A DNA stretch of 64,000 nucleotides from Erpobdella octoculata (lineage: Eukaryota > Annelida > Clitellata > Hirudinida > Erpobdellidae), in contig OZ022242.1 of assembly GCA_963978895.1 (NCBI GenBank), positions 21,901,129 to 21,965,128 of the forward strand. The letters are read 5' to 3'. Shown here in pieces: positions 32,337 through 44,800 of this stretch. A program made the translations under genes and the position numbers. Position 1 is the first letter of the stretch. Every line of letters starts with the position of its first letter. The notes under the pieces are model-generated. The model made no database searches, had not been told where the DNA came from, and saw nothing but the letters and a program-made list of their open reading frames with translations.

Positions 32337-33530
32337 ACATGTTCTTTTATATATATAGATAAAAGACCATGTCCTGACTGACTGACTGATAATCAACGCC
32401 GAGCTCAAACGCCTCGTCCTAGGAACGTGAAATTTGAAACTTATATTACTTTTATTGCGTAAGCATCCACTAAGAAAGGATTTTTGAAAATTTTGCTCTA
32501 AGGGGAAAAAACTGGAAAACAAACTTTTTTCTAAAACAATGTATATCTCGAAAACCAAAAATGAGGAGATTTTGAAATTTGGTATATAGATTTTTCTTGA
32601 AAAATAAAAAGAGACGTGTTTCACCATTTTTTGAAAATTCAGTTTCCCGGACCTTAAATGTGGGTTGGAAAATTTGGTTTTTAAAGTAGCTGCTACTCAA
32701 AAACTGTAAATGCTACGGGAGTAAAAATTAGTATTTAGTTTCTACTCCAAAAATAATGAAATACGTATTTTAGCATTTTTTGAAAATTTGGTTTCCAGGA
32801 CTTCAAATGCAGGGTGGAAAATAGGGTTATTTGTTTTTTAAAGTAACTGCTACTCAAAAACTGTAAATACCACAGATGTAAAAATTAGTATTTAGTTTCT
32901 ATTCTAAAAATAAAGATATGCGTGTTTCACCATTTTTTACAAATTTGGTTTCCAGGACCTTAAATGTGGGGTGGACAATAGGATTACTTGGTTTTTAAAG
33001 TAGCTGCTACTCAAAAACTGTGAATGCTACAAAAGTAAAAATTAATATTTAGTTTCTACTTTAAATATAATGATATACGTGTTTCACCATTTTTTGAAAA
33101 TTTTGTTTCCAGGACTTCAAATGTGGGATGGAAAAATAGGGTTATTTGGTTTTTAAAGTAACTGCTACTCAACAACTGTAAATGCAACAGAAATAAAAGT
33201 TTGTATTTAGTTTCTACTCTAAAAATAACGATATATGTGTTTCACCAATTTTTGAAATTTTGGTTTCCAGGACCTTAAATGTGGAAATAGGGTTATTTGT
33301 TTTTTTTTAACTATTAATCAAAAACTGTGAATGCTACAGATGTAAAATAAATATTTATTATCTACTAACAAATTATTTCAAATTAATAATATACGTGTTT
33401 CAGCATTTCTGAAAATTTTGTTTCCAGAACCTCAAATGTGGGGTGGAAAGGAATATTTGTTTTTTAAACTAATTGCTACTCAAAAATTGTAAGTGATGCA
33501 GATGTAAAATTTATTATTCAGTATCTACTC

Positions 33531-34061
<531 letters not shown>

Positions 34062-34639
34062 ACCAATTTTTGATAATTTGGTTTCCAGGACCTCAAATGT
34101 GGCGTGGAAAAAAATATTTGAATGAAAACTTCAAAATTTAAAAATTTGAAAATTTTGCAATTTAGTACCAAGATTATTCTTACAAAATAACAAAATTAGT
34201 ACTTTGAGGTTCTGTGCCCGTTAAAACTAGCTGAGTCCAGTTTATTACCGGCCGGGCTAGCCGTGATTTTAATGTCTTCACAGGAGCCGGGCCAAACCTG
34301 AAGTCAAGTTGGGACGGGCCAAGGTATATCACAAGGTATATACAAATTTTAGTGATTTTAGGGTCTTCAGACGGGCTTGACCAAACCTGAAGTCAAAGAT
34401 GGGACGGGGCGGACGGGCCAACGTTTTCATCAAGAATATAGAAATTCTAGGCCTGTAAAAACGGGTCGAGACTACATTAGACGGGCCGAGCGAGGCCTGG
34501 AAATTTTGCTTATAAAAGGGGCCGAGCCAAGTTGTCGACGGCCGAGTCGAGACGTAAAAATCGGCACGTGCAGTACTCTACTAAGGACGCACGGTTCAAT
34601 TTTTTTAATTGCAAGCGAGCGAAGCCGCTACGGCACTGC

Positions 34640-34671
34640 TAGTATGCCTATTTTAAATAGGCATACTAGTT
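34640..34671. repeat. Palindrome at the right border of the inverted repeat
   Basis: TAGTATGCCTATTT and AAATAGGCATACTA are exact inverses around a short centre, directly after the repeat terminus GCTAGTA. Confidence 0.8.
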
Positions 34672-34677
34672 AGATAT

Positions 34678-34746
34678 AAGTTATGATATGTATAAACATA
34701 TAAATAAATAGGCTATTTATTTATATGTTTATACATATCATAACTT
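34678..34746. repeat. Perfect hairpin with 33-bp arms and 3-base loop
   Basis: AAGTTATGATATGTATAAAC... (34678-34710) and its exact inverse ...ATACATATCATAACTT (34714-34746) with loop GGC. No mismatch seen over 33 bases, so it formed recently or is kept. AT-rich; able to extrude as a cruciform. Confidence 0.9.
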
Positions 34747-35510
34747 ATTTTTACCAATGCTTTTATTAACTCGTCGGCTCTGTTTCTCTGTCTGTCTGTT
34801 TCTCTGTCTGTTTCAAATCTTGCAATCAATTTTTGAGTCACTTCCTGATGATAGATTTTTTTCAAATTTTGCATACATGCTCAAGATAGAAGACAATGCA
34901 ATATTCAATTATTAATTTTACAATAAGTCAATTAATTTAGTTAATTTTCTTGAGGATTTTATCGAGGGGTTTCTTGAGGGTTTTCTTGAGGGTTTTCTTG
35001 AGGGTTTTCTTGAGGGTTTTCTTGAACACAAAACGCTAACCGACTGGCAGACTATTCTACCAAGTTAACACGAACCACACACACTGACCGCGATTCTCAA
35101 GCGTGTACGAAATTTTCATGAAAATAGTTGAGATATTTAAATTCAATGCTTTTTGATGATATTTTTATTATTATTACCAATGCTTTTATTAACTCGTCGT
35201 CTCTGTTTCTCTGTCTGTTTCAAATCTTGCAATCAATTTTTGAGTCACTTCCTGATGATAGATTTTTTCAAATTTTGCATACATGCTCAAAATAGAAGAC
35301 AATGCAATATTCAATTATTAGTTTTACAATAAGTCAATTAATTTAGATAATTTTAATTAATTTCGATATTTCGATATAATTAAGATATTTCGACTTTAAC
35401 ATAAAATAAAAGAGTAATATAAGAAAAAATTGATTGCAAAATTTGTGTTTTAATTACATATAAGAGCATTGGTTTTAAAAATTCGTTTTTAATTTACTTG
35501 TTACACATTT
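34747..35510 (+). repeat. Two further copies of the GACAGACAG-end family, separated by a minisatellite
   Basis: Copies begin ACCAATGCTTTTATTAACTC at about 34752 and 35178; both continue through CAATCAATTTTTGAGTCAC and TTTGCATACATGCTC. The first is cut at about 34948 by a 12-bp minisatellite (TTTTCTTGAGGG, about five units to 35025). The second matches the 13.3-kb copy inverted over about 330 bases. Confidence 0.7.
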
Positions 35511-35680
35511 TTACTTAACTTGACTTCTCTGTCTTTCGATCCGTAGTCAAAATTTGCAATCAATTTTAAACTACCTTCCCGATGAGCTAGAGACTTAAAA
35601 AAGTAAACATATCTCCGAACTGATTAACAATGTATTCTATCACCCCCTCGGTGCGTACGTAATATATGGATGACCCCTAA

Positions 35681-35953
35681 GTAGAGGCGCTGGTGGCAGA
35701 GCGGTGGAGCGCTCGCCTGTCGATCGTTAGGTCGGCAGTTCAAGCATGGAACTCTACATACATATGTATATAGAGTTCCATGGTTCAAGCTTCATCGGCG
35801 TCACCAGCGTAACTCCCTTAAGCAAGGAGTTCACTCGCATTTGCTAAAGGGGTAGGCGCCTATAAATGGCTGCCTCTGCAAAGAACCCTTTAGTGGCTTT
35901 GAAGTCCTTTAGGATTTACGCCACTCTAAATATTGTCAAAAAAAAAAAAAAAT
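35681..35953 (+). mobile_element. tRNA-derived SINE with a palindrome inserted at the B box
   Basis: GGTGGCAGAGCGGTGGAGCG fits a tRNA-Leu/Ser-like A box; GTTCAAGC is the B-box core. The body reads CGGCGTCACCAGCG, TTAAGCAAGGAGTTCACTCG (a common SINE core), ending AATATTGTC and a 15-base A tail. A 37-base palindrome with flanking GTTCAAGC copies splits the B box (35738-35790). A related head is at 41456-41600 on the minus strand. I call it a SINE and not a tRNA gene because it has a body and a poly-A tail. Confidence 0.8.
35746..35782. repeat. Palindromic 37-bp insertion in the SINE B box
   Basis: ATGGAACTCTACATACATA is the inverse, with one mismatch, of the following bases, which end TAGAGTTCCAT. 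GTTCAAGC lies directly before (35738-35745) and after (35783-35790). This looks like a tiny foldback insertion with an 8-bp duplication, or a templated repair event. Confidence 0.8.
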
Positions 35954-36122
35954 TTTCGGATCGATTGGACAAAATTTAATTAAATAATTATTTGTGATAT
36001 TTTCGTCGAACTATTTATTGTCATTGTTTATGTAACAGAATGTGGCCTACACAATCGATTATATGAAAGTGTGTTTTTAAAAAACTTTGTTTTTTAACCC
36101 ACTTGTTTAACATTTGCTTTAA

Positions 36123-36854
36123 GGGGCCATTCACATATTACGTACGCATTAAACTCGAGATTTTGACCCCCTCCCCTCCCCCTGTTGCATCTCGTGCATT
36201 TTTAGACCCTCCTCCCCTATGCGTACATACGCACAGCGGATTTCACTCCCTCCTTCATATAAAATAGCCCGTTTTAATAACAGGTTGATGTATTGCTTCA
36301 GATTTATTATTGACTATGACGAGCTAGAACTAGACTAACATGTTTTCGGAAACTAAATTGAAATTGACTGACAGACCCTCTTAGGGCTTTGGCGTGCCCA
36401 TCAAGCACACAAATTTGAAAAATTTATCATAGCATTCCAATGCAGCCACGGAGATACAGCAGATTTATCATCTTAAATAGCATTATTACTATTACAATGT
36501 AGGACGCTATTTCGATACGCCAAATTCAAACATTCAGCCGCGCTTTTCTAGACACGCCATCGTTGATAGTTGATATTATTGAGCCTTTGAGTTTTTGAAA
36601 AGGAGCGATACAGGTTTTTTTGTTTGTTTAATTGATTGACTTTAAATGCTACTCGATATTATTTATTATTCAATCAATTCAACTGAGTTAAAAAAACAAT
36701 AAGTACTATTAGAAAAAATAATATTTACCATTTTTTGCGTACATACGCATTTGTTGTATCCCCCCTCCCTCCCCATACGCACTTATACTCAAAACATTCA
36801 TTTCGTACACACACCCCCTCCCCCTCGGTGCGTACGTAATATATGGATGACCCC
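36123..36854. mobile_element. Harbinger-like MITE with TAA duplication
   Basis: Begins GGGGCCATTCACATATTACG and ends ATATATGGATGACCCC; the termini are inverse with a few mismatches and both include ATTACGTACGC. TAA directly flanks both sides (36120-36122, 36855-36857), the 3-bp size of PIF/Harbinger. CT/GA-rich runs lie inside both ends. No transposase frame. A lone right end of the same family is at 35642-35680, just before the SINE. Confidence 0.7.
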
Positions 36855-36861
36855 TAAGTGA

Positions 36862-37045
36862 TTTGAGACTGAGTTTGACTATCTTCAGTTTGCAGTCTTT
36901 CTTTTCTTTAATTAATAAATTATTAAAGATACCAAAAAAAAACTGCAGAGTCAAGATAGTCAAAAAACGTTTTGCCTGAGGCAGCCTTTTTTCTTTTTTC
37001 AAACTTCAGCCCCCGGCACATTTGTGGCTGGTTGCGCCCATATGT
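36862..37045 (-). repeat. Dispersed foldback repeat, copy 2
   Basis: Inverse of 12058-12240: shares GGTATCTTTAATAATTTATT and the G-rich GCCGGGGGCTGAAGTTTGAA flank on the minus strand. Internal hairpin arms GACTATCTTCAG / GTCAAGATAGTC. Confidence 0.6.
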
Positions 37046-37100
37046 GTCTGTCCTAGCTGGATATCCACTTTGTAAAATGTTACATATATTATCAATCTAA

Positions 37101-37560
37101 TACTAGCGGGATGCCCGGGCTTTTTAGAGGTTTTTCTGTCGTTTTTCTCTCACAGTCCCGTTTCCTTCCACGCTTGCTCTCACGATCCCGGTTGCTTTTC
37201 CATTTTTCGACCACCTAGTGTTCTAAAACTTTCCGGAAAGATTTATTCTGGATGACAATATATGAATTTAATGTTTCCGACATGAATTAGGCCTTAAATC
37301 AATTAATATTAATCAAAACAAATTAATTTAATTTATATATTTGTATGTCTGTCGCATTTTCCTATAAAAAGGACATAATTGCACCTTATTGTTTTTCCAA
37401 AATAACATTTTAAAATAATTTTGAAAAAATATTTTAAATAGCCTACAACCTATCCTCACACCTACTAAATGTACACAAAAAATTTCATAAAAATCGGTTC
37501 AGCCGTTTCAGGAGTTTGGAATAAAACACTATGACACAAGATTTATATATATTATTTTTA
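37101..37560 (+). repeat. TACTAGC-family repeat, copy 2
   Basis: TACTAGCGGGATGCCCGGGC, TTTTTAGAGGTTTTTCTGTCG, a short minisatellite remnant, and at the 3' side AATTTCATAAAAATCGGTTC, AGCCGTTTCAGGAGTT, a tail seen at the end of many invertebrate repeats. No ORF. Confidence 0.65.
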
Positions 37561-37647
37561 TCTTTGATTTAAATTGACTGTTTCCTATAAAAGAAGCTCA
37601 AAAAATTGTCAAAAATCTTCTTTTTATATTTATTAAGATATATACAG

Positions 37648-38820
37648 GGCCGTAACCAGCTATTGGGGCCGGAGGGGCCTCGACCCCTCCCAGTTTTGGT
37701 CTGGCCCCCCAGTTTTGGTCGGGCCCCCCCAGTTTTTTGTATTGCTGTCTAGTTCAACAAAGCAAATGTAGGCGAGGGATGATAAATTGTGTATGATTTA
37801 AAAAACATGCCTCAAAATGCCAAGTACATGTCGTCTTTTATCCAAAACGAGGTAATCGAATTGATGGCACAGATGGTACAAGTTTTGATTGTCGAAGAAT
37901 GCAAAGATTCTGACATTAACTGGTATTCGATCAAGTGCCACGAGAGTCAAGATCAGTACTGCAATGTTGAGGATATGTCGATTGTCATTCGCTATGTGCG
38001 TTGTGGAAAGGCAATAGAGCACATAATCTCAATGATCAAGGCTAGTGAGTTAGATTCTAAAAGCCTGACAGGTTCGCTGCTTACAGAGTTTCAGGCTCAG
38101 CAGCTGGACCCCGCTCGAATTTAGAGTCAATGTTATGACGACGCCAGTGTAATGAACGGCGGAAAGAGAGGTGTCCAGAAAATATTGCAAGACACTCTGG
38201 GCCGCCGAATTCCGTACGTGCACTGCATCGCCAACTCCATCATGTGGTTGCGCACGCTATGGAATCAGATATAAAGATAAACAACTTTTTTAACTTATAT
38301 GAGCAATTGTATGTAGGTGACACAATAAAGCGGTTACTTGCTCAAAGATGGACTGATCCTTATAAATCTGCAATGGTTGTCGAAAACAACAGAGAGGAAA
38401 TTTTGCAGATCCTCAAAATTGTTGCCAACTTAGAAAAGCTCCGGTTGATGTGTTGGTTGAAGCAGCTGGGCTGCTCAACAAAGTTTAAAAGGATTTTTTT
38501 TCAAATGCCGTTGTCAAAATACTGAGCTTGCTGTCAACGGTCAGTGCTTTGTTGCAATGTGTCTCTTGCAATGGAACTGATCTCCACAGCTAAAGAGAGC
38601 CTTCTTGCCTTGTGGTCTGCAGAGGTTTTTGATCAAATGGCAGATGCTGCTGGTTTTTCATCAAATGAGGATGACCATGTAGTTTCAGTAAAGTGTAAAC
38701 GAGTTCAGAGCGCATGGCTGACCGGCTCTGTGGTCAGCTCCACTTTGGGTCATTACCATGTTATCGTTTCTAAAGTTACTTCACGCGAGCTCATGAGCTC
38801 TACAACACCATTTTGAAATA
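37648..38820 (+). pseudogene. hAT-like (ZMYM1/DUF4371-type) transposase relic
   Basis: Starts behind a CAGGGCCGTAACCAG terminus at 37648. Coding pieces in order: YMSSFIQNEVIELMAQMV, DMSIVIRYVRCGKAIEHI, LDSKSLTGSLLTEFQ, then after a TAG in the same frame SQCYDDASVMNGGKRGVQ (the catalytic-Asp block of DUF4371 hATs) and RRIPYVHCIANS; after a frameshift VVHAMESDIKINNFFNLYEQ, LLAQRWTDPYKS and further sequence to 38816. The order matches ZMYM1-like transposases. At least three breaks; the C-terminal dimerisation domain is not found. Confidence 0.8.
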
Positions 38821-39009
38821 AACCACCAATTTGGGGAGTCCAACTAGGCTTTGTTTCAAGCTGTAGAATCTTTCGTTCCATCATCTATAGTAACAGTAAC
38901 AAATTGGATGCCAACACCACCTTGAATTTTTGTTGTGCAAAAAATGCTTGGTTTTATGAACAAATCAACTCGCTAAGTTTTTTTAAATTTATTTTAAAGT
39001 GGCTTGCAT

Positions 39010-39390
39010 TGCAGCAACGGCTTTAGCTAACAGTTCATTTATTATTTTGATTGGCTCAACTTTTTGAGCCTCCACATAAACTATTCTTCCCTCCATCTCT
39101 TTGATTTGTTGGAGTGCCTCCGTTTTCTCCTTTTCGATTCTGTTCCTAGCTCTAGTTTTTTGGCCCTGTACTGGGTTTTGTTTAGAAGAGCTTCTTTTCT
39201 TGTTACTCTCAGCGGAAGGAAGAGGGGCAGAAGAAGAAAACAGGGAGTGAAGTTATGGCTTCAGCTGCACTCTTCTTGTTTCACCATTTATCATGGCACT
39301 CACTTCCACTAACAGTATAATTATATAAACTCATCTGGGTAGAAATTTCAGACCAAAGCTTGTTCTGAAGGTTGGGCGCTCAAATTTCTC
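39010..39390 (-). pseudogene. Myb/SANT-like DNA-binding and coiled-coil relic
   Basis: On the minus strand: NKLWSEISTQMSLYNYTVSG, then SECHDKW (trihelix/SANT-like last helix, followed by a stop), a Ser-rich linker, and RNRIEKEKTEALQQIKEME, VEPIKIINELLAKAVA (coiled coil). This order, SANT domain then coiled coil, is that of Harbinger-associated Myb-like proteins and related regulators. Stops and frame changes show it is dead. No Harbinger transposase is adjacent. Confidence 0.5.
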
Positions 39391-40889
39391 GTCAGCCTCC
39401 CTTCTGCAGGAGTTTTATAGCTCCTGATTTCCTGCAGAATACTGTTAAGTAAAAATGTAATATTAAATAGCCTGATTTGAATAAGGATTTAAAGCAATAC
39501 TATGTTTTCAAATTTATTCATCGAATTTACCATTTAACTCATTTTCCACCCTCTGGAAGCTTTTCACCATAAGCAAAAGCACATGCCGGACCAGACAAAT
39601 GACTTCCACTGTCATTCTTCATAATGTGGCCTATTATAGATAGAAATGTGATTAATTGAAAGCATAGTTTTATTGTTATGAATTATTTATAATTCATTTA
39701 CGGACTTTAGGAAAGCTAATTTTATCAAAAATGATATATTTCTAGTTAATATAATAGACTGACATCGGAACTTTCTGGGCAGTCTACGATTCTGACTATG
39801 AGTGGCATAATGTGTTAAGAAGTAATCTTACACTGTTTTATGAATTTGAATGCCAGCTCAGCATTTTCATCAACAATAGTGCTTAAATTAGATATATCTT
39901 AAAATAAGAAATGCTTTTGAATATTTTTTGTGGTCTCATTCTTCGTTGCTTTAATATTATAAAATCTGAAAAATTCAACTTGTCATGCAGTTTCACCTCA
40001 CTCAGTACTTCTTAGAGGATAATTTGTTACAATCATCATTTCATATTAGATTTTATCATCACTGTGAGACTACCACAAGGCATGATTGCAAAATTTACCA
40101 GAGTGGTTCAGCCTTTATGGCACAAGATTGCTTAATTCATACAGGCTTAAAAATTAAGTTAATTACAAAGAAAAATCACTAAAATCATTGAATGCAACAT
40201 AGAATTTTCAAAATTCACAATCTTAGCTTATTATTGAAAAAGGCAGGTCAGACAGCCACTGTTAGGCCATTTTTACACAATTACCAGAGGGGTTCAGCCT
40301 TTACGGCACTCCAGCGTGGCATACGGTATCTTTCATCATTCCTGCTAATTTTTAATAAAAATGGCTAGGTTTTCAGTTTTAAAATGACAACATGATATAT
40401 TCAGACATATGCTTGTCTAAGTATTCATCTTCAAACCATCAAAACCACTATACCAACAAAATCTCATAAAACTACTTCGGTGCCTTTACTTAACTAAATG
40501 TTGCGTGGTTTTCAGTTGCAAAATTTCCACATCGCGGACTCGGACATATGCTTGTCTGAATATTCATCACTAAACCATCACAATAAACTACGAATTATAT
40601 ACATTATACACAAATTTAATCGAATAAGTACACGTGCAAGCATCGTCGGCACCGGTGAAAACACGACGGCGTCCCCAATACACCACGAGACCGACAATAA
40701 AAGAACAAGGACATTAACAGCGGAAATTATGCTATATATACATATGGGCATTTGCATAGATCATAAATCTAAAATATATAATAGTAATTTTTAATATTTT
40801 TCTTGGCATTTCTAATACATTTTACAAAAATATATGATCAAAAAATTTTTTAAGATGAACTAAATAACTAATAAATTATTATTATAAAT
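39391..40889. other. Non-coding AT-rich region with local duplications
   Basis: TTACCAGAGTGGTTCAGCCT (about 40097) recurs as TTACCAGAGGGGTTCAGCCT (about 40281). GACATATGCTTGTCTAAGTA (about 40404) recurs as GACATATGCTTGTCTGAATA (about 40543). These point to an old tandem duplication, unit about 140-190 bases. No gene recognised. Confidence 0.4.
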
Positions 40890-41280
40890 TACTAGCGAGT
40901 TACCCGTCGTTACCCGGGGTTTTTAGAGGTTTTTCATTTTATCAATTATTTCCAAGAAAACGTTATTTTCGTATTCTGTAAAAAAAGCTCTGCACATTTG
41001 TTTAATTTGTAGCGTAGTCCAGAGTTTTTAGAGGTTTTTCTAATGCTTGTCTCTCTCGCTCCCGTTTCCTTCCCCGCTTGCTCTCCCGCTCCCGGTCACT
41101 TTCTCTTTCGTTCCCGGTCGCTTTCCCGTTCCCAGTCACTTCTACGCTCCCGGTGGCTTTCCTGCTCCCAGTCGCTTTTCCGCTCCCGGTCGTTTTCCCG
41201 ATCCCGGTCTCTGCCGTTTCCCGTCGCTTTCCCGCTGCTTGTTTATTTATAATAAAATATAATATATATATACAATATAA
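40890..41280 (+). repeat. TACTAGC-family repeat, copy 3 (double)
   Basis: ACTAGCGAGTTACCCGTCG, then GGTTTTTAGAGGTTTTTC at 40919 and again AGTTTTTAGAGGTTTTTC at about 41025, so the head is duplicated. The 18-bp CTCCCGGTCGCTTTCCCG minisatellite follows (about 41055-41245). Confidence 0.7.
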
Positions 41281-41455
41281 TCCTGGACAAACAGAAAGAC
41301 AGACAAGAAAGCAAGTTAAAAAAACTAGGTAAAAACGAAAATGGTTCCCTTGCCCATCTTTAGTTTTAAGTAATATTAATTTTTCAAATAAATTAACATT
41401 TACTATAGTGGTTTAGAAGCCTCTTTACAACCGCTTCAACAAACCACAGGCAGTC

Positions 41456-41600
41456 GTGGTGCCACTGGTGCCTCCCTCCACTCTCCACACACCCCTAATG
41501 ACGCTGGTGACGCCGCTTAGATTTGAACCGACGACTTGGGACGATAGGCGAACGCATTACCGCAATGCTAATAGGGCCTTTTGTTCCCAAAACTTTGTTA
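41456..41600 (-). mobile_element. tRNA-like SINE head upstream of SMARCD
   Basis: On the minus strand: CCCTATTAGCATTGCGGTAA (A-box area), GTCGTCGGTTCAAATCTAAG (B box), then CGGCGTCACCAGCGTC, which also follows the B box in the SINE at 35681. It lies about 300-440 bases before the SMARCD start codon and carries a possible internal pol III promoter pointing away from the gene. Confidence 0.6.
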
Positions 41601-41896
41601 TTTGCCTAGGTTATTTGTTACTGTTCACTGTTCTGCTCAGCTTGCCTGATATGATGATAATAAAAAAATACAAACTACAATAAAAAATTTTAATTAAATA
41701 AAACAAATGTGTATTAAAATATTAAAATGTCATTAAAAAAAACAAACTACATACTGTTTTCTGTTATATTGTCTTTGGTTCTTGGGCTTCACCGAATAAA
41801 TGCAGTTGTTGTGGTTTTTGTCGAATTAGTACGGAATTTTTATGGATGTTATTGGCTATAGTCAGCTATACTTATACTGATTATAACTAAAATATA

Positions 41897-44800
41897 ATGC
41901 AACAACCTCCAAGGTTTATAAATCAACCAAACCTTATGGGGAGGTTTCCTCAATCTGCCTATCCTGTACGTACAAACAAAGAACAAAGCTATTATTTATT
42001 ATTGTATTCAGTTCTGTTGAGTGCTGTAGATATAGTATAGTAAATGTAAGACTCACATTGTAAGTACAACAAAGAGACAAGCTTGATTTGGAATCTGTTT
42101 TTTATTTTCAAAGGGGTCTCTGAGGCCTCAACCGATGGGTGGGCCGAGAATGGGCGGTATGTTGCCACCGGGGTCTGGAATGCCTCAACACAATGGTCCG
42201 ATGCCTCCAACTCAATCTCACAATTTTTCCACAGGTTTTGATGATTTTAAGTTTTTGAAATTATAGACAGTTTTGAACAGAATAGCTTTATATTTACCTT
42301 AATAATATAAGGTTGACTAAGATTACAGCTAGACAGAAACCTGGTTTCGGTGTCAAAACCAATACAGAAAACCGAGTTGCGGTCTAGCGCTAGTTACAAT
42401 TCAGCCAAGCTACACTGTTTTTCAATACCACTCACACACACAGATCAACCGAAACCTAACCCTAACCAAAACTAGGCAGTCGCACAAAAAACTAGGCAGT
42501 CGCACAAAAAATCAAACAACAAAAAAATTTAACAAAATATTTTTTTCAAAAGACTATAACAACTGAAAACTAATCCTAAACAATTTTTGATCCAAGTGTT
42601 ATACTAATGAAGATATATCAAATTGAAGTTTACGCATCGAGACCGTAGATGTAAGCCTGAATGAGCTTTCAAAAGTGTGACCCACGCATATCGCTTCACA
42701 TGCGAGGTAGCCCATTTTAGAGGCTAGAGCATGAGTTTGCGTATATCCAATATTGTCTAATATTATAGTTGTATTACTTGTTTGACATTTGTATATATAC
42801 AATAACAATATGTAATAGTAATGAAAACATATAAAAAATCAAAGGTTAGATCGCCGCTGATAACGTCTGCTATCAAACTCTCAGTCGGTAACTCGAAATC
42901 CTCCGCATGATCCTCTGTAGTACTCCAATAGCTAATAGTGAAGACTTTTTTTTGACATTTTTCTTGCTTGAATTCTTCCAAAGTACGTTTTAACATCTGT
43001 TTTTCCCTCTTCCTCTGTCCAATTATGGGAAATGAGGATTCCCTCCAGATATATATAACTTTATATATGTGTGTGTGTGAGTTGGAGACAGCAATATCTT
43101 CTCGAAAATGATCCATCTCAGAGAAAACACGCATGAGTTTAAATTAAAATTTTTCATTTGTCGGGAAATGGTATAACTATGAAAATTTGATATGTTATAG
43201 TAACATATCTAAAATTATTATTAGAAAAAGAATGGTGTGAAACTGTTTATAAATAACAAAGGTATAAAGCTTCAAAGCAGATAGTTTAAATTATATTAGG
43301 TCTTAAGGCGCATTGATTGGTTACGGATAATAACCACATCGGTTCCAACTGAAATTTTTCATATTGTGGGTAGTGATCCAACTCTGAAATTTTGGTATAT
43401 TATAGTTACATAGCCATACGTGAAAAAACAATTATGTCGAACCCTTTATCAATGAAGATGATGCTATTTTGCAAATATGAATATGTGATCCCTCACATTC
43501 ATGATAGCTGGCGCCTGTATCCGTAAGTCAAATTCAGAGAATGACTGAAGGATCATTTAAATATAATATTTGTTGTTTTTTAAAACTGAATTTTAAGATT
43601 AAACGTTTCTACCTTTTCAGTTTATTTTCTGCACAATTTGCATTTAAAATTTAGTAATTTTTTGTGGCTATTTTTGTAGACACAAATTCTACTTCCTTCT
43701 GGCAACTTTAGAGAGTGAAAAAATTGTTTATTGAAAGTTTTAGTCTAAAATCTGTTTTATTAGTTGTTTATCAGTATTAAATTTATTGAGAGCAGTATTA
43801 TGTATATTTCTAAGAGAATTAATTTTGTGCGCCCAAAGGAAGTGACTTTTACTAATGTTGAATTTCTGAAGGATTCCGTCAAGTCCTAACATAGCTAATT
43901 ATCAATAAGCTAAGCAAAACAATTTTAATGGAATTTGCCAAGTATTTTGGTATGCTTTTTTAACAGCATCATGAAAGTTATTGTATTTGGCTTATGCTTC
44001 TGTCTTGATTAGCTGGGGCAGCGAGACCAAGTAAATCTAAAGAAAAAGACAAAAATAAGGAAAAAGAAGATGAAAGTAAGTTTGGTTGTCCACTGCATAA
44101 CCACAAATGTTGTTGGGACGCATGAAATTCTTGATGGTTCATTTATATTTTTGAGCATTGTCGCATGTTTCAAGCTCTTTGTTGAAGTTGATGGTTGCAT
44201 GAATTACTAGACTTTATAATGAGTCGCAAATCCAACAATTTTCTGTGTATAACTTTTTATGTGTTCGAGGTGAAATTAGTGATTTTTTTTCAGCATGTTG
44301 AACATTGTTGTCTATCAAATTTTTTTTCATAGTTGTTTTAGTTAGAAGTTTTTTTACTTTTGTAAAATTGAAAAAAAAATGATAGATTGAATTGGTTAGT
44401 CAATTAATTAAAAATATTTAAATATTCTTTTATTTAATTTGATATTTAATTATTGATTGATAATAATTTTTAATTATTTCTTGATCAATCTGTCAAGATT
44501 TCATTGTGAAATTAATTATTTGAAGTTTTTTTTTTAGAGATTCAATGCAGATCAATTTTAAGCATGTGTGTTCTTCTAAAGAGATTTTTCATAATCTTGT
44601 TTGTTTTTTACTGTTTATTATAATGACGTATTAAATATTGCATTCAAAATGAATGACCTATTAAATATTGCATTCAAAATGAATGACCTATTAAATATTG
44701 CATTCATAATAACTGACCAATTAAATATTGCATTCATAATGACTGATCTATCGTTCGTGATGAATGATAGATAAAGTGTTCCCCTGTCGACGGTTCAAAT

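Noticed and set aside
35681..35800. Functional tRNA gene
   Set aside because: A and B boxes are present, but the cloverleaf is interrupted, and a SINE body and poly-A tail follow.
42763..43134. Minus-strand 123-codon frame in SMARCD intron 2 as a gene
   Set aside because: No recognisable domain, and the region carries simple and duplicated sequence; left as unexplained intronic sequence.
44621..44745. CRISPR-like array
   Set aside because: Units are directly adjacent without unique spacers, and the DNA is eukaryotic. The same holds for 11745-11910.
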